Positions 1-9,226 are shown, counted from the stretch's first letter. The stretch: DNA of 45,935 bases from Pseudomonadota bacterium (GCA_022566715.1 JADFIH010000008.1:1-45935); one strand, 5' to 3'. Made by a program: numbers and translations. Notes: generated by a model not told the origin, from the letters alone.

Positions 1-174
1 TGACGCGCCGGCGGCATCGGCACCGGACTCAAGATGCTCTTCGCCTGTCCTCGCACCTTCGCATGCGCCGAACCGATTCCGGCTACGTGCGGCGTTCCTT
101 GGGCGAACGTCACGGGAGTCGGGACACCGAATTCGCGGGGCCGTGGGAGTACCGCGCAAGACCGGACCACGTTG

Positions 175-204
175 GTTTCCGGCCAGGCCGGAAACACTCT
201 AGTG
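175..204 (+). repeat. Fragment of dispersed hairpin repeat (terminal hairpin only)
   Basis: A 9-bp perfect stem, GTTTCCGGC/GCCGGAAAC, is followed by ACTCTAG. This matches the 3' terminal hairpin of the long repeat seen at 5925, 27720, 29162 and 43114. The rest of that repeat is not recognisable in positions 1-174, so this is either a decayed copy or a solo terminal hairpin. Nothing else is seen in positions 1-270. Confidence 0.5.
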
Positions 205-270
205 TTTTGCTCGAGTTGATCCGCGCCCGCGACACCGGAACCGAGAGCGGCGGTAAGATCTGAAGTCAAC

Positions 271-1335
271 ATGCTCGCTTCGCATCGCACCTGGACGGAG
301 TTCCTTCGCCAACCCGCCGATCCCTTTTGGTGGGCCAAGAAGGCGATCGATTATCAACGCAAGACCGAGGCCGCGTCCGGCCCCAATGTCGAGCGGGCGC
401 AACAGTTAGCGGAAAGCGTCTGGCTGATTTCGACGCGAAAACTTTCGAATCGCGAGGCCATCAAACTGCTCGTCGCCCGGCGATTTCTAGGGCGCGAGCC
501 CTCGCGCGCCCTGGCCCTATTCACCGCGCGGGAGTACCAGGAGTACCTGAGGCCGGCCGACGCGAATTTCGACCAACCGAGAACGCGCGCCGAGCTCGTG
601 CGTTTTCTGCTTCGGCGCCGTTTCACCTACTACCCGGATTGGATGCGCGAAAGGGCGTCGCGCAAACGCGAGGTCGATATGGACTCCCTGCCCGAGTCGC
701 AGATCGTGCGGATCGTGCAGCAGTTCTTGCACGGCGGTCCGGAGGAAGACGCCCCGCGGAGCATCGAGGACCGTCATTCCTTCCGCGGGGCCATCCCCGA
801 AGCTTTCCCAAAGTCTTCGCCCGGCGCCTTGTCCGTGACCGCCCCTCTTCCCGAGCCACTAACCGCCGTCACGTACGTCAGACACCGTCTCGATCGAACT
901 CGCCGCGTGCCCTTGCCCGACGAATTCGTCGAGTGGGCCGTTGAGCAGACGGTCGCCTTCTTCGAAGCCCACTCGTCACCGCGGCCGGCCAGGGGCGGCG
1001 CGCCACGGCAAACGCAGATGGCAATACAAGACGCCCGGATCGAACGGCTCCGGGCACGCGCCGAACGGCGGAATCCGGAAGCGCAGTACCGCTTGGCCAA
1101 AGCCTTTCTGTGCGGAGAGGGCGTGCGGCAAGATCTGCGGCGCGGTCTATTCTGGATCGCGTTGGCGCGGCGGAGCGGTCACGCCGGAGCGGAACTCCTG
1201 TTTGCAAAATTTCGTAAAACCATAACCGGGACGGCCTTGGAACGATTGCTGGCCGACGCGGAAGCAGCCGCGGATCAATACGAGACCTTCTCCGACGTGA
1301 AGATTCCGCGGGGCGGCGCTCTTATCGTGGATTAA
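271..1335 (+). CDS. Hypothetical protein with C-terminal Sel1-like repeat
   Basis: This is a 354-aa predicted soluble protein, with no signal peptide or membrane segment visible. The first ~240 residues are rich in Arg, Glu and Ala and match nothing I recognise. Around residues 265-320 a segment with NPEAQYRLAKAFLCGEGV and a following helix pair looks like a Sel1/TPR-type repeat, normally used for protein-protein contact. The ATG has only a weak ribosome binding site. The 3' end overlaps the convergent WecG-family gene by 14 bases. It lies at the outer edge of the exopolysaccharide cluster, but a role there is not shown. The long open frame and the Sel1-like segment support a real gene; function is unknown. 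Confidence 0.6.
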   Translation: MLASHRTWTEFLRQPADPFWWAKKAIDYQRKTEAASGPNVERAQQLAESVWLISTRKLSNREAIKLLVARRFLGREPSRALALFTAREYQEYLRPADANFDQPRTRAELVRFLLRRRFTYYPDWMRERASRKREVDMDSLPESQIVRIVQQFLHGGPEEDAPRSIEDRHSFRGAIPEAFPKSSPGALSVTAPLPEPLTAVTYVRHRLDRTRRVPLPDEFVEWAVEQTVAFFEAHSSPRPARGGAPRQTQMAIQDARIERLRARAERRNPEAQYRLAKAFLCGEGVRQDLRRGLFWIALARRSGHAGAELLFAKFRKTITGTALERLLADAEAAADQYETFSDVKIPRGGALIVD

Positions 1336-2146
1336 AGGATTCACCGAAGTTCCGCAGGCGAAGTTTCTGCAGAAGCAGATAGTAGATGAACAAGGTGTTG
1401 TTCCGGGCATAGCGCTTCCACAGCCGCCGTGGCTCCTGGATGGTCCGGTAGAGCCATTCGAGCCCCGATGTCTGCATCCAACGCGGGGCCCTCTTGACCC
1501 GGCCCGTGTTGTAGTCGAACGCCGCACCGACGCCGATCAACGCGGGCGCATACAAGAACGGCCGCATTTGCGCCATCCATTTTTCCTGCTTCGGCGTGCT
1601 CAGGCCCACCCAGACCACGTCCGGGCGGGCGGCATTGATGAGCCGGACGACCTCGTCGCGCTCCGCGCCGGTGAGTTCCCGGTAAGGCGGGGTGCAGGTT
1701 CCGGCGTCGACGATGCCCGGGAATTTCGACCGCATGGTCGACGCCAACTCGTCCGCGATGCCGGAGGCCCCGCCATAGTAAAAAACGCGCCGTCTTTTTT
1801 TCGCCAGGCCGCGGGTCAGCGCCAACATGAAATCCGGGCCAAAGACCCGCGAGACCTGAGCGTACCCGGCCAGCCTGGAAAGCCAGACCATGGGCATCCC
1901 GTCGGGAACGGCTAACCCGGCGCCGTTCAGAATCCGCTTGAAGGTGGCGTCCCCCTGGGCCTCGACCACGCCGTGCACGCCGGTCACGGTCACGTAGTGC
2001 CGGTCGCCGCGCTCGACCCAGCCCAGCACCCGGTCCACCGCCGCCGCCATGTCGACGGCGCTGATCGTGACGCCGAGAATTTGGGGATTTGCCGGCTCGG
2101 TGGTGTCCGGCGAATGTAAGGCGCTGGGAGCGCTGGACAGCGTCAC
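1322..2146 (-). CDS. WecG/TagA/CpsF family glycosyltransferase (GT26)
   Basis: A 274-aa GT26-type transferase that would add a sugar from a nucleotide donor to a lipid-linked acceptor at the inner face of the membrane during exopolysaccharide repeat-unit assembly. Visible family hallmarks are the VPDGMPMVW segment (about residues 80-88), the WVGLSTPKQEKWM motif near residue 180, and the C-terminal block IGVGAAFDYNTGRVKRAP followed by GLEWLYRT-EPRRLWKRY. The start is GTG with a poor ribosome binding site. It is the last gene of the minus-strand operon running from about 19.8 kb and follows the GDP-mannose 3,5-epimerase-like gene by 23 bases. In WecG the sugar is ManNAcA, in TagA ManNAc; the substrate here cannot be read from the sequence. 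Confidence 0.9.
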   Translation of the reverse strand: MTLSSAPSALHSPDTTEPANPQILGVTISAVDMAAAVDRVLGWVERGDRHYVTVTGVHGVVEAQGDATFKRILNGAGLAVPDGMPMVWLSRLAGYAQVSRVFGPDFMLALTRGLAKKRRRVFYYGGASGIADELASTMRSKFPGIVDAGTCTPPYRELTGAERDEVVRLINAARPDVVWVGLSTPKQEKWMAQMRPFLYAPALIGVGAAFDYNTGRVKRAPRWMQTSGLEWLYRTIQEPRRLWKRYARNNTLFIYYLLLQKLRLRNFGESFNPR

Positions 2147-2169
2147 GGGCGATAGAGCCTAGAACGGCG

Positions 2170-3165
2170 TCAGGCGGCGCGCTTGGACGCCATCTGGTCG
2201 AAAATCCACCGGTAGGTTATCTCCATCCCCGCTTCGAGGGTGATGCCCGGCGCCCAGCCGAGGTCTTCCGCGATCCGGGTGTTGTCGCTGTTACGCCCCC
2301 GAACCCCCTGCGGTGCGTCCAGCTTATACCGGCGTTTCAGCTTCGTGCCCGCGATATCTTCCACGATGTCGACCAAGCCGTTGATCGTCACCAGGTGGTC
2401 GCTCCCCAGGTTCAGAGGCTCGGTCACGCCGCTCTCCATGATCAGGAACGTGCCTTTCACGCAGTCGTCGATGTACATGAAGCTTCGCGTTTGCTCGCCA
2501 TCGCCCCAGATTTCGATCTCGTTGGTCCCGCTTCGTTTGGCCTCGATCACCTTGCGGCAGATCGCCGCCGGCGCCTTCTCCCGCCCGCGGTCGAAGGTCC
2601 CATGCGGACCGTAGACATTGTGGTAGCGCGCGACTCGCGTGACCAGGCCGTAGTCATCCCGGAAGTGACGGCACATCCGCTCGCTGAACAGTTTCTCCCA
2701 CCCGTATCCGTCCTCGGGCATCGCCGGGTAGGCGTCGCTCTCCTTGAGCGGCGTCACGTCGGTTTCGGTCTGCTTTTCGCCCGCGTACACGCAAGCCGAG
2801 GAGGAATAGAAAAAGCGGTCGACGCCCTGCTCCTTGGCCGCCATGAGCATGTGCGTATTGATCAGCACCGACAACATGCAGTCGGCCTTGTTGTTCTCTA
2901 TAAAGCCCATTCCGCCCATGTCGGCGGCAAGGTTGAAAACCGCCCCGACGCCGTCGCAGGCCGTTTGGCAAGCGCCCCATTCGGCCAGGTCGAGCCGCAG
3001 GGACTCGGCCTCGGGGTGGACCTGGAACCACTCCGGAACCGGCTTGATGTCGACGCCGCGGATTCGTCCGAAGCCACGTTGAACGAGCTCGGCGACGATG
3101 TGCCCGCCGATAAATCCACCTGCACCCGTAACCAGAACGACCGAGTCTTTATTCACGGCAACCAC
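2170..3165 (-). CDS. GDP-mannose 3,5-epimerase-like short-chain dehydrogenase
   Basis: A 331-aa extended-SDR enzyme. It has the NAD-binding TGAGGFIGG at residues 14-22 and a YGWEK catalytic Tyr/Lys motif. Several segments are diagnostic of GDP-mannose 3,5-epimerase rather than GalE: FNLAADMGGMGFIENN, SSSACVY, RYHNVYGPHGTFDRGREKAP, MWGDG-like IWGDGEQTRSF, and GVRGRNSDNT near the C-terminus. GDP-mannose 3,5-epimerase makes GDP-L-galactose (and GDP-L-gulose) from GDP-mannose, and the GDP-mannose source, ManC, is two genes upstream. The start may be GTG at 3165 or the in-frame GTG at 3156, which has AGGTGG just upstream. The stereochemical outcome is inferred; other GDP-sugar epimerisation is possible. 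Confidence 0.85.
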   Translation of the reverse strand: MVAVNKDSVVLVTGAGGFIGGHIVAELVQRGFGRIRGVDIKPVPEWFQVHPEAESLRLDLAEWGACQTACDGVGAVFNLAADMGGMGFIENNKADCMLSVLINTHMLMAAKEQGVDRFFYSSSACVYAGEKQTETDVTPLKESDAYPAMPEDGYGWEKLFSERMCRHFRDDYGLVTRVARYHNVYGPHGTFDRGREKAPAAICRKVIEAKRSGTNEIEIWGDGEQTRSFMYIDDCVKGTFLIMESGVTEPLNLGSDHLVTINGLVDIVEDIAGTKLKRRYKLDAPQGVRGRNSDNTRIAEDLGWAPGITLEAGMEITYRWIFDQMASKRAA

Positions 3166-3213
3166 CTCTCAAAAGAAACCGACACACATGGACAAAGCGG
3201 CGTTCGGCCGGCG

Positions 3214-4200
3214 CTATTCGCCGACCACCGCGAGGGTCTTCCCGCCGACCCTCGGCCTGTCCCGGAACTCGAAATACTCGATCGTGCGCCGAAGCCCCTC
3301 GGCAAGTTCGGTCTGCGGCTTCCACTGGAGGTGCCGCCAAGCCCGCGTTACGTCGGGGCAGCGCCGCCGCGGATCGTCCACGGGGAGCGGCCGGAACACG
3401 AGCTTGGAGCGGGACCGCGCCAGCGCCTTCACGCGCTCGGCGAACTCGAGAACCGTGACCTCCGTCGGATTCCCGAGGTTGAAGGGCTCCACCGTTCCCT
3501 TCGGCGCGTTCATGAGCGCCAACAGGCCCTCGATCAGATCGTCCACATAACAAAACGAGCGGGATTGCTGGCCATCGCCGTAGATCGTCAGCGGTTCGCC
3601 CGAGAGCGCCTGGACGATGAAATTCGAGACGACGCGGCCATCGTTCGGATGCATCCGGGGGCCATAGGTGTTGAAAATCCGCGCGACACGAATTTCGAGC
3701 CCGTGCTGACGCCTGTAGTCGTAGAAAAGCGTTTCGGCGCAACGCTTCCCTTCGTCGTAGCAGGCCCGGGGACCGATCGGACTGACCCGTCCCACGTAGT
3801 CTTCGTTCTGCGGATGTTCGTCGGGGTCGCCGTAGACTTCGCTCGTCGAGGCTTGCAGTATCTTGGCCTTCGTGCGCTTTGCGAGCCCGAGCATGTTGAT
3901 GGACCCGGCGATACAGGTTTTCGTGGTCTGTATGGGATCAAATTGGTAATGGACGGGCGAGGCCGGACAGGCCAAATTATAAATTTCGTCAACTTCAACG
4001 TACAGTGGAAAGGTGACGTCGTGACGCATCACCTCGAAATAGGGGTTGGCCAACAGGTGGGAAAGGTTCTCCCTCGATCCGGTGTAGAAGTTGTCCACGC
4101 AGAGAACTTCATCGCCGTCTTCAAGCAACCTCTCGCACAGATGCGAACCTAAAAACCCGGCGCCACCCGTCACCAAGACTCGTTTACGATCACCTTTCAT
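3214..4200 (-). CDS. UDP-glucuronate decarboxylase (UDP-xylose synthase)
   Basis: A 328-aa extended [22 protein letters not shown] binds [17 protein letters not shown], the [16 protein letters not shown] block, [10 protein letters not shown] and CYDEGKR (catalytic Tyr/Lys) are the classic UDP-xylose synthase signature. It oxidises and decarboxylates UDP-glucuronate to UDP-xylose; UDP-glucuronate would come from the Ugd-like enzyme encoded at 32897-34237. I chose ATG at 4200, which has GGAG at 4213-4216; an in-frame GTG at 4218, 3 bases after the ManC stop, is an alternative and would add six residues. A related enzyme lies at 34238-35365. Confidence 0.92.
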   Translation of the reverse strand: MKGDRKRVLVTGGAGFLGSHLCERLLEDGDEVLCVDNFYTGSRENLSHLLANPYFEVMRHDVTFPLYVEVDEIYNLACPASPVHYQFDPIQTTKTCIAGSINMLGLAKRTKAKILQASTSEVYGDPDEHPQNEDYVGRVSPIGPRACYDEGKRCAETLFYDYRRQHGLEIRVARIFNTYGPRMHPNDGRVVSNFIVQALSGEPLTIYGDGQQSRSFCYVDDLIEGLLALMNAPKGTVEPFNLGNPTEVTVLEFAERVKALARSRSKLVFRPLPVDDPRRRCPDVTRAWRHLQWKPQTELAEGLRRTIEYFEFRDRPRVGGKTLAVVGE

Positions 4201-4221
4201 CGCTGATACCAACTCCACAAA

Positions 4222-5673
4222 TTAGGCATAACGCCGCGTCTCCGTTTCCCGCCCGTAGTCGTCGCTAAATCGAATAATGTCGTCCTCGCCGAGGTAACCG
4301 CCGTGCTGGACTTCGATCACCGTCAAGGGATCGGCCGTAGGATTCATGAGGCGATGAAGCGTCCCTTTCGGCACGAAGGCCGATTCGTTCTCTTCGAGAT
4401 CGAACGTCCTGTCGCCGATCGTCACGCGCGCGCGGCCCGCGACGACCACCCAATGCTCGCTCCGTTTTTCATGTAATTGGGCAGACAATTGGTGGCCCGG
4501 CGACACCTTGAGCCATTTGACTTGAAAGCGGTCACCGGACTCGATGGATTTGTAGGAGCCCCAGGGACGGCTCACCTCGGCGCGCGTCCGCACCTCGCGG
4601 CGCGGCCTCGATTCGAGCTGGGCGACGATTGCCCTCACGTCTTGAGACCGCCCCTTGGGCGTGACGAGGACGGCGTCCTCCGTCTCGACGATGATCATAT
4701 CGTCGACCCCCATGGCGGCGACGGTCCGGCCAGTGCTGTGAACATAGGAATTTCTGCAATCTTCGAGGATCACGTCGCCTCGCGTCGCGTTGCCGGCCTC
4801 GTCCTTGCCGCTGACCTCCCAGAGGGCGGCCCATGACCCGACGTCGCTCCAACCGAAATCCGCCGGCACGACGGCGGCGGACTCGGTCCGCTCCATGACG
4901 GCCTTATCGACAGGCTTGCCGCGGATCGACCGGAAGGGGTCCGCCGCGAGCCGCAGGAAATGCAGATCACTTTGGGACCCGGCGACGGCCGCCCGGCAGG
5001 CCGCCAGCATCGCGGGTTCCCAGCGTTCGAGTTCCTCCAGGAAACGGCCGGCCCGGAACAGGAACATTCCGCTGTTCCAGAGATACTCGCCGGTCGCCAA
5101 AAACTCCCGCGCTTCGTGGAGCGCGGGCTTCTCGGCGAAATGAGTGACCCGATGGACCCCGGCGGCGCCACTCAACGCGGGACCCCGCCTGATGTACCCG
5201 AACCCCGTGTCCGGGCCGCGCGGCGCGATTCCAAAGACGACGAGATGCCCCTGCCGGGCCGCCGGCAGGCCTGTTCTCACCGCGCCATGGAACGCCTCGG
5301 CGTCATCGATCAAATGATCCGACGGGACCACCATTGCGACCGCATCGGGGTCCTCCGCCGCCAGCAGGAGACACGACACCGCCACCGCCGGCGCCGTGTT
5401 ACGGCCCACCGGTTCGAGCACGATCGAGTGCCAGGGAAGGCCCGTCTCGCGCACCTGCTCCGCGACGAGGAAGCGGTGATCGTCGTTGCAGATGATCGTG
5501 GGCGGCGCGAACAGCGCGGTTCCTCCCATCCGCCGCATGGTTTGCTGGAACAAACTTTCATCCGGGCCGAGTTGAATCAACTGCTTGGGCCGGAGCGCGT
5601 TCGACAGGGGCCAGAGACGGGTTCCGCTGCCCCCCGACAAGACGACCGGATTGATCGGCGCGCGGTCCGTCAT
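4222..5673 (-). CDS. manC: Mannose-1-phosphate guanylyltransferase / mannose-6-phosphate isomerase
   Basis: A 483-aa bifunctional ManC/AlgA/XanB-type enzyme that makes GDP-mannose. The N-terminal nucleotidyltransferase shows GGSGTRLWPLSN (residues 14-25), the VVPSDHLI metal/substrate motif and a FAEKP variant of the FVEKP sugar-phosphate site. The C-terminal type II phosphomannose isomerase cupin shows QLHEKRSEHWVVVAG. Length is normal for the bifunctional form. It is placed between the Wzc-like gene (with a 509-base gap that contains a dispersed repeat) and the UDP-xylose synthase. Its product feeds mannosyltransfer and the downstream GDP-mannose 3,5-epimerase-like enzyme. Confidence 0.94.
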   Translation of the reverse strand: MTDRAPINPVVLSGGSGTRLWPLSNALRPKQLIQLGPDESLFQQTMRRMGGTALFAPPTIICNDDHRFLVAEQVRETGLPWHSIVLEPVGRNTAPAVAVSCLLLAAEDPDAVAMVVPSDHLIDDAEAFHGAVRTGLPAARQGHLVVFGIAPRGPDTGFGYIRRGPALSGAAGVHRVTHFAEKPALHEAREFLATGEYLWNSGMFLFRAGRFLEELERWEPAMLAACRAAVAGSQSDLHFLRLAADPFRSIRGKPVDKAVMERTESAAVVPADFGWSDVGSWAALWEVSGKDEAGNATRGDVILEDCRNSYVHSTGRTVAAMGVDDMIIVETEDAVLVTPKGRSQDVRAIVAQLESRPRREVRTRAEVSRPWGSYKSIESGDRFQVKWLKVSPGHQLSAQLHEKRSEHWVVVAGRARVTIGDRTFDLEENESAFVPKGTLHRLMNPTADPLTVIEVQHGGYLGEDDIIRFSDDYGRETETRRYA

Positions 5674-6182
5674 TTACGGCTCAAACCGGCCCGCATCAGG
5701 CCCCGGCTTTCGTGCGAATATTTTTTGATTTCACCGTAAAAAGCGCCAGGTTGCGGAAGAAACAGACTCTCGCCCGATGTGGGAAGCCCACCCATCTAAC
5801 ACCATTTGAGCGGCCTTCGCCCGTGTCGAGAGGTACCCCGACCGGATGATTGTGGCGACGTTCTAAGGGATTCAGGGCAGCGCATTAGGGGGTAGGAAAT
5901 GCGGCGCGGCCCAATATCTTTGGCCTAGCGTTTCCGGTTTATCTGGAATCGCCCATGGCTGCTGGAATCGCCCAGGGCCGCGAGGCGGCCCTCCGGTTAT
6001 CCGGCGCGCCCGCGTAGGCGCGGACCGTGGGCCCGCTGCCGTGAGCGACAAAAACTAGAGTGCTTCCGACCCCAAGTCTTCCGGCCAAGCCGGAACCACT
6101 TTAGCGGCCGGCGGACGGCAAACATGGAGTCGGCAAACTGAATTGATGATGTGCCCGCGCGTCTTGCAGGGCCGCGCGCGTT
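5674..6182. other. Gene-free stretch between wzc-like gene and manC
   Basis: About 510 bases without a convincing gene. Roughly positions 5925-6106 are a copy of the dispersed hairpin repeat. The manC-proximal part (5690-5760) is comparatively AT-rich (ATATTTTTTGATTT) and could hold a promoter for the manC-to-wecG section, but no clear -35/-10 pair can be assigned. Confidence 0.5.
5925..6106 (+). repeat. Dispersed structured intergenic repeat, copy A
   Basis: Consensus order: a terminal hairpin (TTTCCGG...CTGGAATCGC), the GGCCGCGAGGCGGCC hairpin, a CCGG-TTAT-CCGG hairpin, a GCGCGCC...GGCGCGG segment, GTGAGCGACAAAAACTAGAG, and a 3' hairpin with CCGGCCAAGCCGGAACCACT. It closely matches copy D at 43114, including a duplicated CTGCTGGAATCGCCCA-type block and a CCCCAAGTCTTCC insertion that the other copies lack. 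The ends are CTAG-like. No coding capacity is seen. It resembles, in layout, the intergenic mosaic elements of other alphaproteobacteria, but I cannot name the family. Confidence 0.85.
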
Positions 6183-8519
6183 TCAGGTGCGCCGCAGAAA
6201 TCTGCCCAGGCCATTTTCGTGGCCGCCCGCGGGCTGCGGGGGCGCGTAAAGACCATAGTACGATCCGTGTCCGACCTGACCGAAGGCCTTCAGCTTGCGC
6301 ATGTTGGCCCGCGTCAGCATCACGCCCGCGATGTTGCGGGCCGACGCATGCAGCTCCTTGAGTCCCCCGAACGCGGCGTCGGCCGAGGTATGGCCCCACC
6401 TCACGAGATAGACCGTAACGTCGGCCAGCCTGGAAAGCACAAGAGCATCCGATACCGGTAGTACGGGCGGCGAGTCGAGAACGATCAGTTCGTATTCGAG
6501 AGACAACCTGACGATGAGCGCCCGCATGGCGCCGGAGCGCAATAGGTCCAACGGCGACCCCACGTCAACCAAACCCGGACCAAGAAAGTGACAGCCCGTA
6601 TCGGGGTCGGTGACGATCGCCGAGTCGGGGATGAATTCACCCTTCAGAATGTCGGCCAGACCGGAGGGCGCGTGGCCGGCGAACCGGGATGCGGGCGTGG
6701 GATCAGGCCGTCTCAGGTCGCAATTAATATGTATGGTCTTCTGGCCGGACCTTGCGGCCACTTCGGCGAATGCCCGTGACACGGTCGACTTCCCTTCGCC
6801 GCCCAGGGCCGAGGCAAACAGTATGATTCGCGGCCGCTTATTCGGATCGCCCAGGTGCATGACGGTGCGAAGGCGCTGCATGGCCTCCGCAAAGGTAGAA
6901 TAGGGATCGCTAAGGGCACGCTTAGGTGAACCCGACCGGCGCGGCCCGCGCCGAATCCACCCGCGCCAACCTTCGTTCAAGTTGGGAACAATGCCGATCA
7001 CTTGCGTCCCCCAGCGCTCCACTTCCTCCGGGGTGTGAATGCCCCGCTTCAGCTTTTCCGCGATGAGAACGACCAAAAAGCCAAAAAGGGTGGACGCCAC
7101 GAGCGCGAGCGCGAGTGTCCTTCCCTTCTTCGGCGCGCTCGGAAACAGGGGCACGGCGGCCGCCGAGATAATCCGGGCGTCGGCCTGTTGGAAGTCGATC
7201 TGTTCGGTCGTCTCCTTGAAGCGGGTGAGAAACGCCAGGTAAATGTCGCGGTCGGCCTGGGCTTCCCGCTCCAGCTCCCCTAGGCGGATCTGCGTTATGT
7301 TCTCGTTCGCCACACGTCCGGTCAAATCGTGCAGGCTCGACTCGAGGGAGGCCACCCTGACCCTTGCGATCCGCACCTCGTTACGAACGCCTTCGACGAT
7401 TCTTGCGGTCTCAATCTCTATTCTCATCTGCAGGTCACGCACCTGCGCCCGCACTTCGATCATCCTGGGATGACGATCCCCAAAGGTCGTCGAAAGATCG
7501 GCTTCGGTCCGCAGAAGCAGGGCCTCTTGACCCCGTAAGGTCTGTATCAGTGGCGATTGGAGAACTTCGACGGCGCTCGACGCGCCGAGGCGATTTGCGA
7601 GGCGCTCCTCGATCGTCTGCAACCGGGCGGCGACACTGTCGCGTTCGAGCCGCGCGTCGACAAGCTGTCCATTGATCTGCGCGACTTGCTGCGTGGTGAG
7701 CGTACTCGGGTTTCCCGCCAAATTGGCGGTGCGCACGACCCCGGACCGCACGCGGTACTCTTCGACGGCGGCTTGCCCAACCAGCATCCGCTCCCGCAAC
7801 GTATCGAGCCGCTTCTTGAGAAAATCGTTGGCGGCACGGGCGGCGGCCAGTTTTGTGTCGAGCTGACGCTGGATGTAGGTCTCGGCAAACGTGTTGGCCA
7901 CAAGGGCGGCTTTGCGGGGGCTCTTCGAGTCGAACTTCAAAGAGATCATGTAGGACTGGAGTCCGGGTTTGATGGTGGTCCGGGCGCGAACCGCCTTTAC
8001 GGCCCTATTATCCACGAGGGCCCCCGCCTCAACCGGCGCCGCGGCCGAAGGATTGGACCCCAAGCCCGGAAGGTATCCCGCCACCCGGTCCAACGCGCGC
8101 TCGAAAAAACCAGGCGCAATAAACTCCGGATCACGGAACAGAGCGAGCTTTTGAGCCACATCGGCCGCCAAGGACTCCGCCTTGAGCGTCGCCACCTCGG
8201 TTTGGACTTGCAGCAGATCCAACCGCGCGTCGGGAAGCAGTCTTTCGATGTTGATCAAGTTCGTCTTCTGTTGCCCGACCACGATCAATGTTTCGGCCGT
8301 ATAGGTGGGCGTCACCTTGAAGACCAGAACTCCGGTCGAACCCGTTATCAGGAAGATAGTCCCCAACAGCAAAAACTTGCGGCGCCACAACGTCCGTAGC
8401 GCCCGGCGGATATCGATTTCGTCCTCGGGCGGCGCGCCCCGCATCTGGGGCCGCGGGATGAGGTCCGCCGGCGCCGGCAACTCGGGCGCAACGGGAACGA
8501 GGCTCCTTGAGCGATCCAT
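6183..8519 (-). CDS. Wzc/GumC/ExoP-like polysaccharide co-polymerase with tyrosine autokinase domain
   Basis: A 778-aa inner-membrane protein that controls chain length and bridges polymerisation and export. A Wzz domain starts near residue 34, with the first membrane helix at about residues 49-67 (FLLLGTIFLITGSTGVLVF) and a long periplasmic coiled-coil section. A second membrane helix lies near residues 460-480, just before EKLKRGIHTPEEVE. The cytosolic BY-kinase domain shows Walker A ALGGEGKST near residue 570, Walker A' HINCDLRRPD and Walker B LIVLDSPPV. The C-terminal tail has a modest Tyr cluster (SYYGLY), the expected autophosphorylation site. It directly follows the GumB/Wza-like gene (14-base gap), as expected for a secretion pair. 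Confidence 0.93.
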   Translation of the reverse strand: MDRSRSLVPVAPELPAPADLIPRPQMRGAPPEDEIDIRRALRTLWRRKFLLLGTIFLITGSTGVLVFKVTPTYTAETLIVVGQQKTNLINIERLLPDARLDLLQVQTEVATLKAESLAADVAQKLALFRDPEFIAPGFFERALDRVAGYLPGLGSNPSAAAPVEAGALVDNRAVKAVRARTTIKPGLQSYMISLKFDSKSPRKAALVANTFAETYIQRQLDTKLAAARAANDFLKKRLDTLRERMLVGQAAVEEYRVRSGVVRTANLAGNPSTLTTQQVAQINGQLVDARLERDSVAARLQTIEERLANRLGASSAVEVLQSPLIQTLRGQEALLLRTEADLSTTFGDRHPRMIEVRAQVRDLQMRIEIETARIVEGVRNEVRIARVRVASLESSLHDLTGRVANENITQIRLGELEREAQADRDIYLAFLTRFKETTEQIDFQQADARIISAAAVPLFPSAPKKGRTLALALVASTLFGFLVVLIAEKLKRGIHTPEEVERWGTQVIGIVPNLNEGWRGWIRRGPRRSGSPKRALSDPYSTFAEAMQRLRTVMHLGDPNKRPRIILFASALGGEGKSTVSRAFAEVAARSGQKTIHINCDLRRPDPTPASRFAGHAPSGLADILKGEFIPDSAIVTDPDTGCHFLGPGLVDVGSPLDLLRSGAMRALIVRLSLEYELIVLDSPPVLPVSDALVLSRLADVTVYLVRWGHTSADAAFGGLKELHASARNIAGVMLTRANMRKLKAFGQVGHGSYYGLYAPPQPAGGHENGLGRFLRRT

Positions 8520-8533
8520 CCGTTAACGTCGTC

Positions 8534-9226
8534 TTAGAAGAAACGCTCTGGCACGACGACGATATCCCCCGGAGAGATCACCGCGCTGCCGGCAATTCGC
8601 TGCTCCCCTTTTTCCGGTTCGGACGCCCTCGTAACGCGCATCCCGTTCTTCTTCGCCCGGTAGGAGAATCCTCCGGCCAGGGCGACCGCCTTGAGGGCCG
8701 TGAGGCCAACCGTATACGGGTAGCTGCCCGGAACACCGACCTCGCCCAGCACATAAATCGCTCGAAGACTCAGCACTTCGACACTGATCCGGGGATTTTT
8801 CAGGTAACCATCCAGAAGTTTCTCTTCGATCGCGGCCTCGAGGCGCTCCGCCCCGCCATTCGCCGCCGCGACCTTGCCGATCAGTGGCATGGAAATGAAC
8901 CCGGCGGCGTCAACCTCGAATTCCCCGGAAAGATCGGGGTGACTGAATACCGTGACCCTCACCCGGTCGCTGGACGCCAGAATGGCGTCGCCCTGCGCAA
9001 AAGCATCCGGCGCCCCTTGCGCGAGGAGCGCGACCAGCACGAGGATACAGAATCCTAAGACGGTCTTGGGAAACCGGGTCTTGGGAAACCGGGTCTTGGG
9101 AAACCGGGTCTTGGAAATCCAGGTCATGGAAAACCAGGTCTTGGACAACCGGGTCTTGGGCAAATGGCAGCCAACACCCGCGCCCGCATGTACCAAACTC
9201 CGCTCGCCCAACACGCCCTCCCGCAT
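8534..9226 (-). CDS. GumB/Wza-like polysaccharide export protein
   Basis: A 230-aa secreted protein with a hydrophobic signal (VLGFCILVLVALLAQG, cleavage likely after DAFA), a Poly_export domain (SDRVRVTVFSHPDLSG) and an SLBB-type domain (AIYVLGEVGVPGSYPY). It would form the periplasmic/outer-membrane part of the export channel. Its size is close to GumB and much shorter than Wza; no lipobox Cys is visible. I chose ATG at 9226, preceded by GGAG five bases away. ATG at 9127 is an alternative. The stretch before the signal is unusual: seven 15-bp tandem repeats encode pentapeptides such as KTRFP, placing a long basic leader in front of the signal sequence. Confidence 0.88.
   Translation of the reverse strand: MREGVLGERSLVHAGAGVGCHLPKTRLSKTWFSMTWISKTRFPKTRFPKTRFPKTVLGFCILVLVALLAQGAPDAFAQGDAILASSDRVRVTVFSHPDLSGEFEVDAAGFISMPLIGKVAAANGGAERLEAAIEEKLLDGYLKNPRISVEVLSLRAIYVLGEVGVPGSYPYTVGLTALKAVALAGGFSYRAKKNGMRVTRASEPEKGEQRIAGSAVISPGDIVVVPERFF
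9062..9166 (-). repeat. 15-bp tandem repeat (7 units) in the 5' part of the export-protein gene
   Basis: Seven contiguous 15-base units of the form GGTCTTGGGAAACCG. The first three are identical and the rest diverge slightly. They read in frame on the minus strand as pentapeptides KTRFP, KTWFS, MTWIS and KTRLS, immediately before the signal peptide. Spacers are absent, so this is a minisatellite and not a CRISPR. Confidence 0.95.

Noticed and set aside
2089-4152. Long plus-strand open frame of 687 codons across the epimerase genes
   Set aside because: It lies antisense to two well-recognised SDR enzymes, has no recognisable domain and a shadow-type composition.
8546-8561. TGGCACG match suggesting a sigma-54 promoter
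   Set aside because: No TTGC element at the right distance, and it lies inside the export-protein gene.
9062-9166. Possible CRISPR array
   Set aside because: The units are directly adjacent with no spacers and a 15-base period; it is an in-frame minisatellite.
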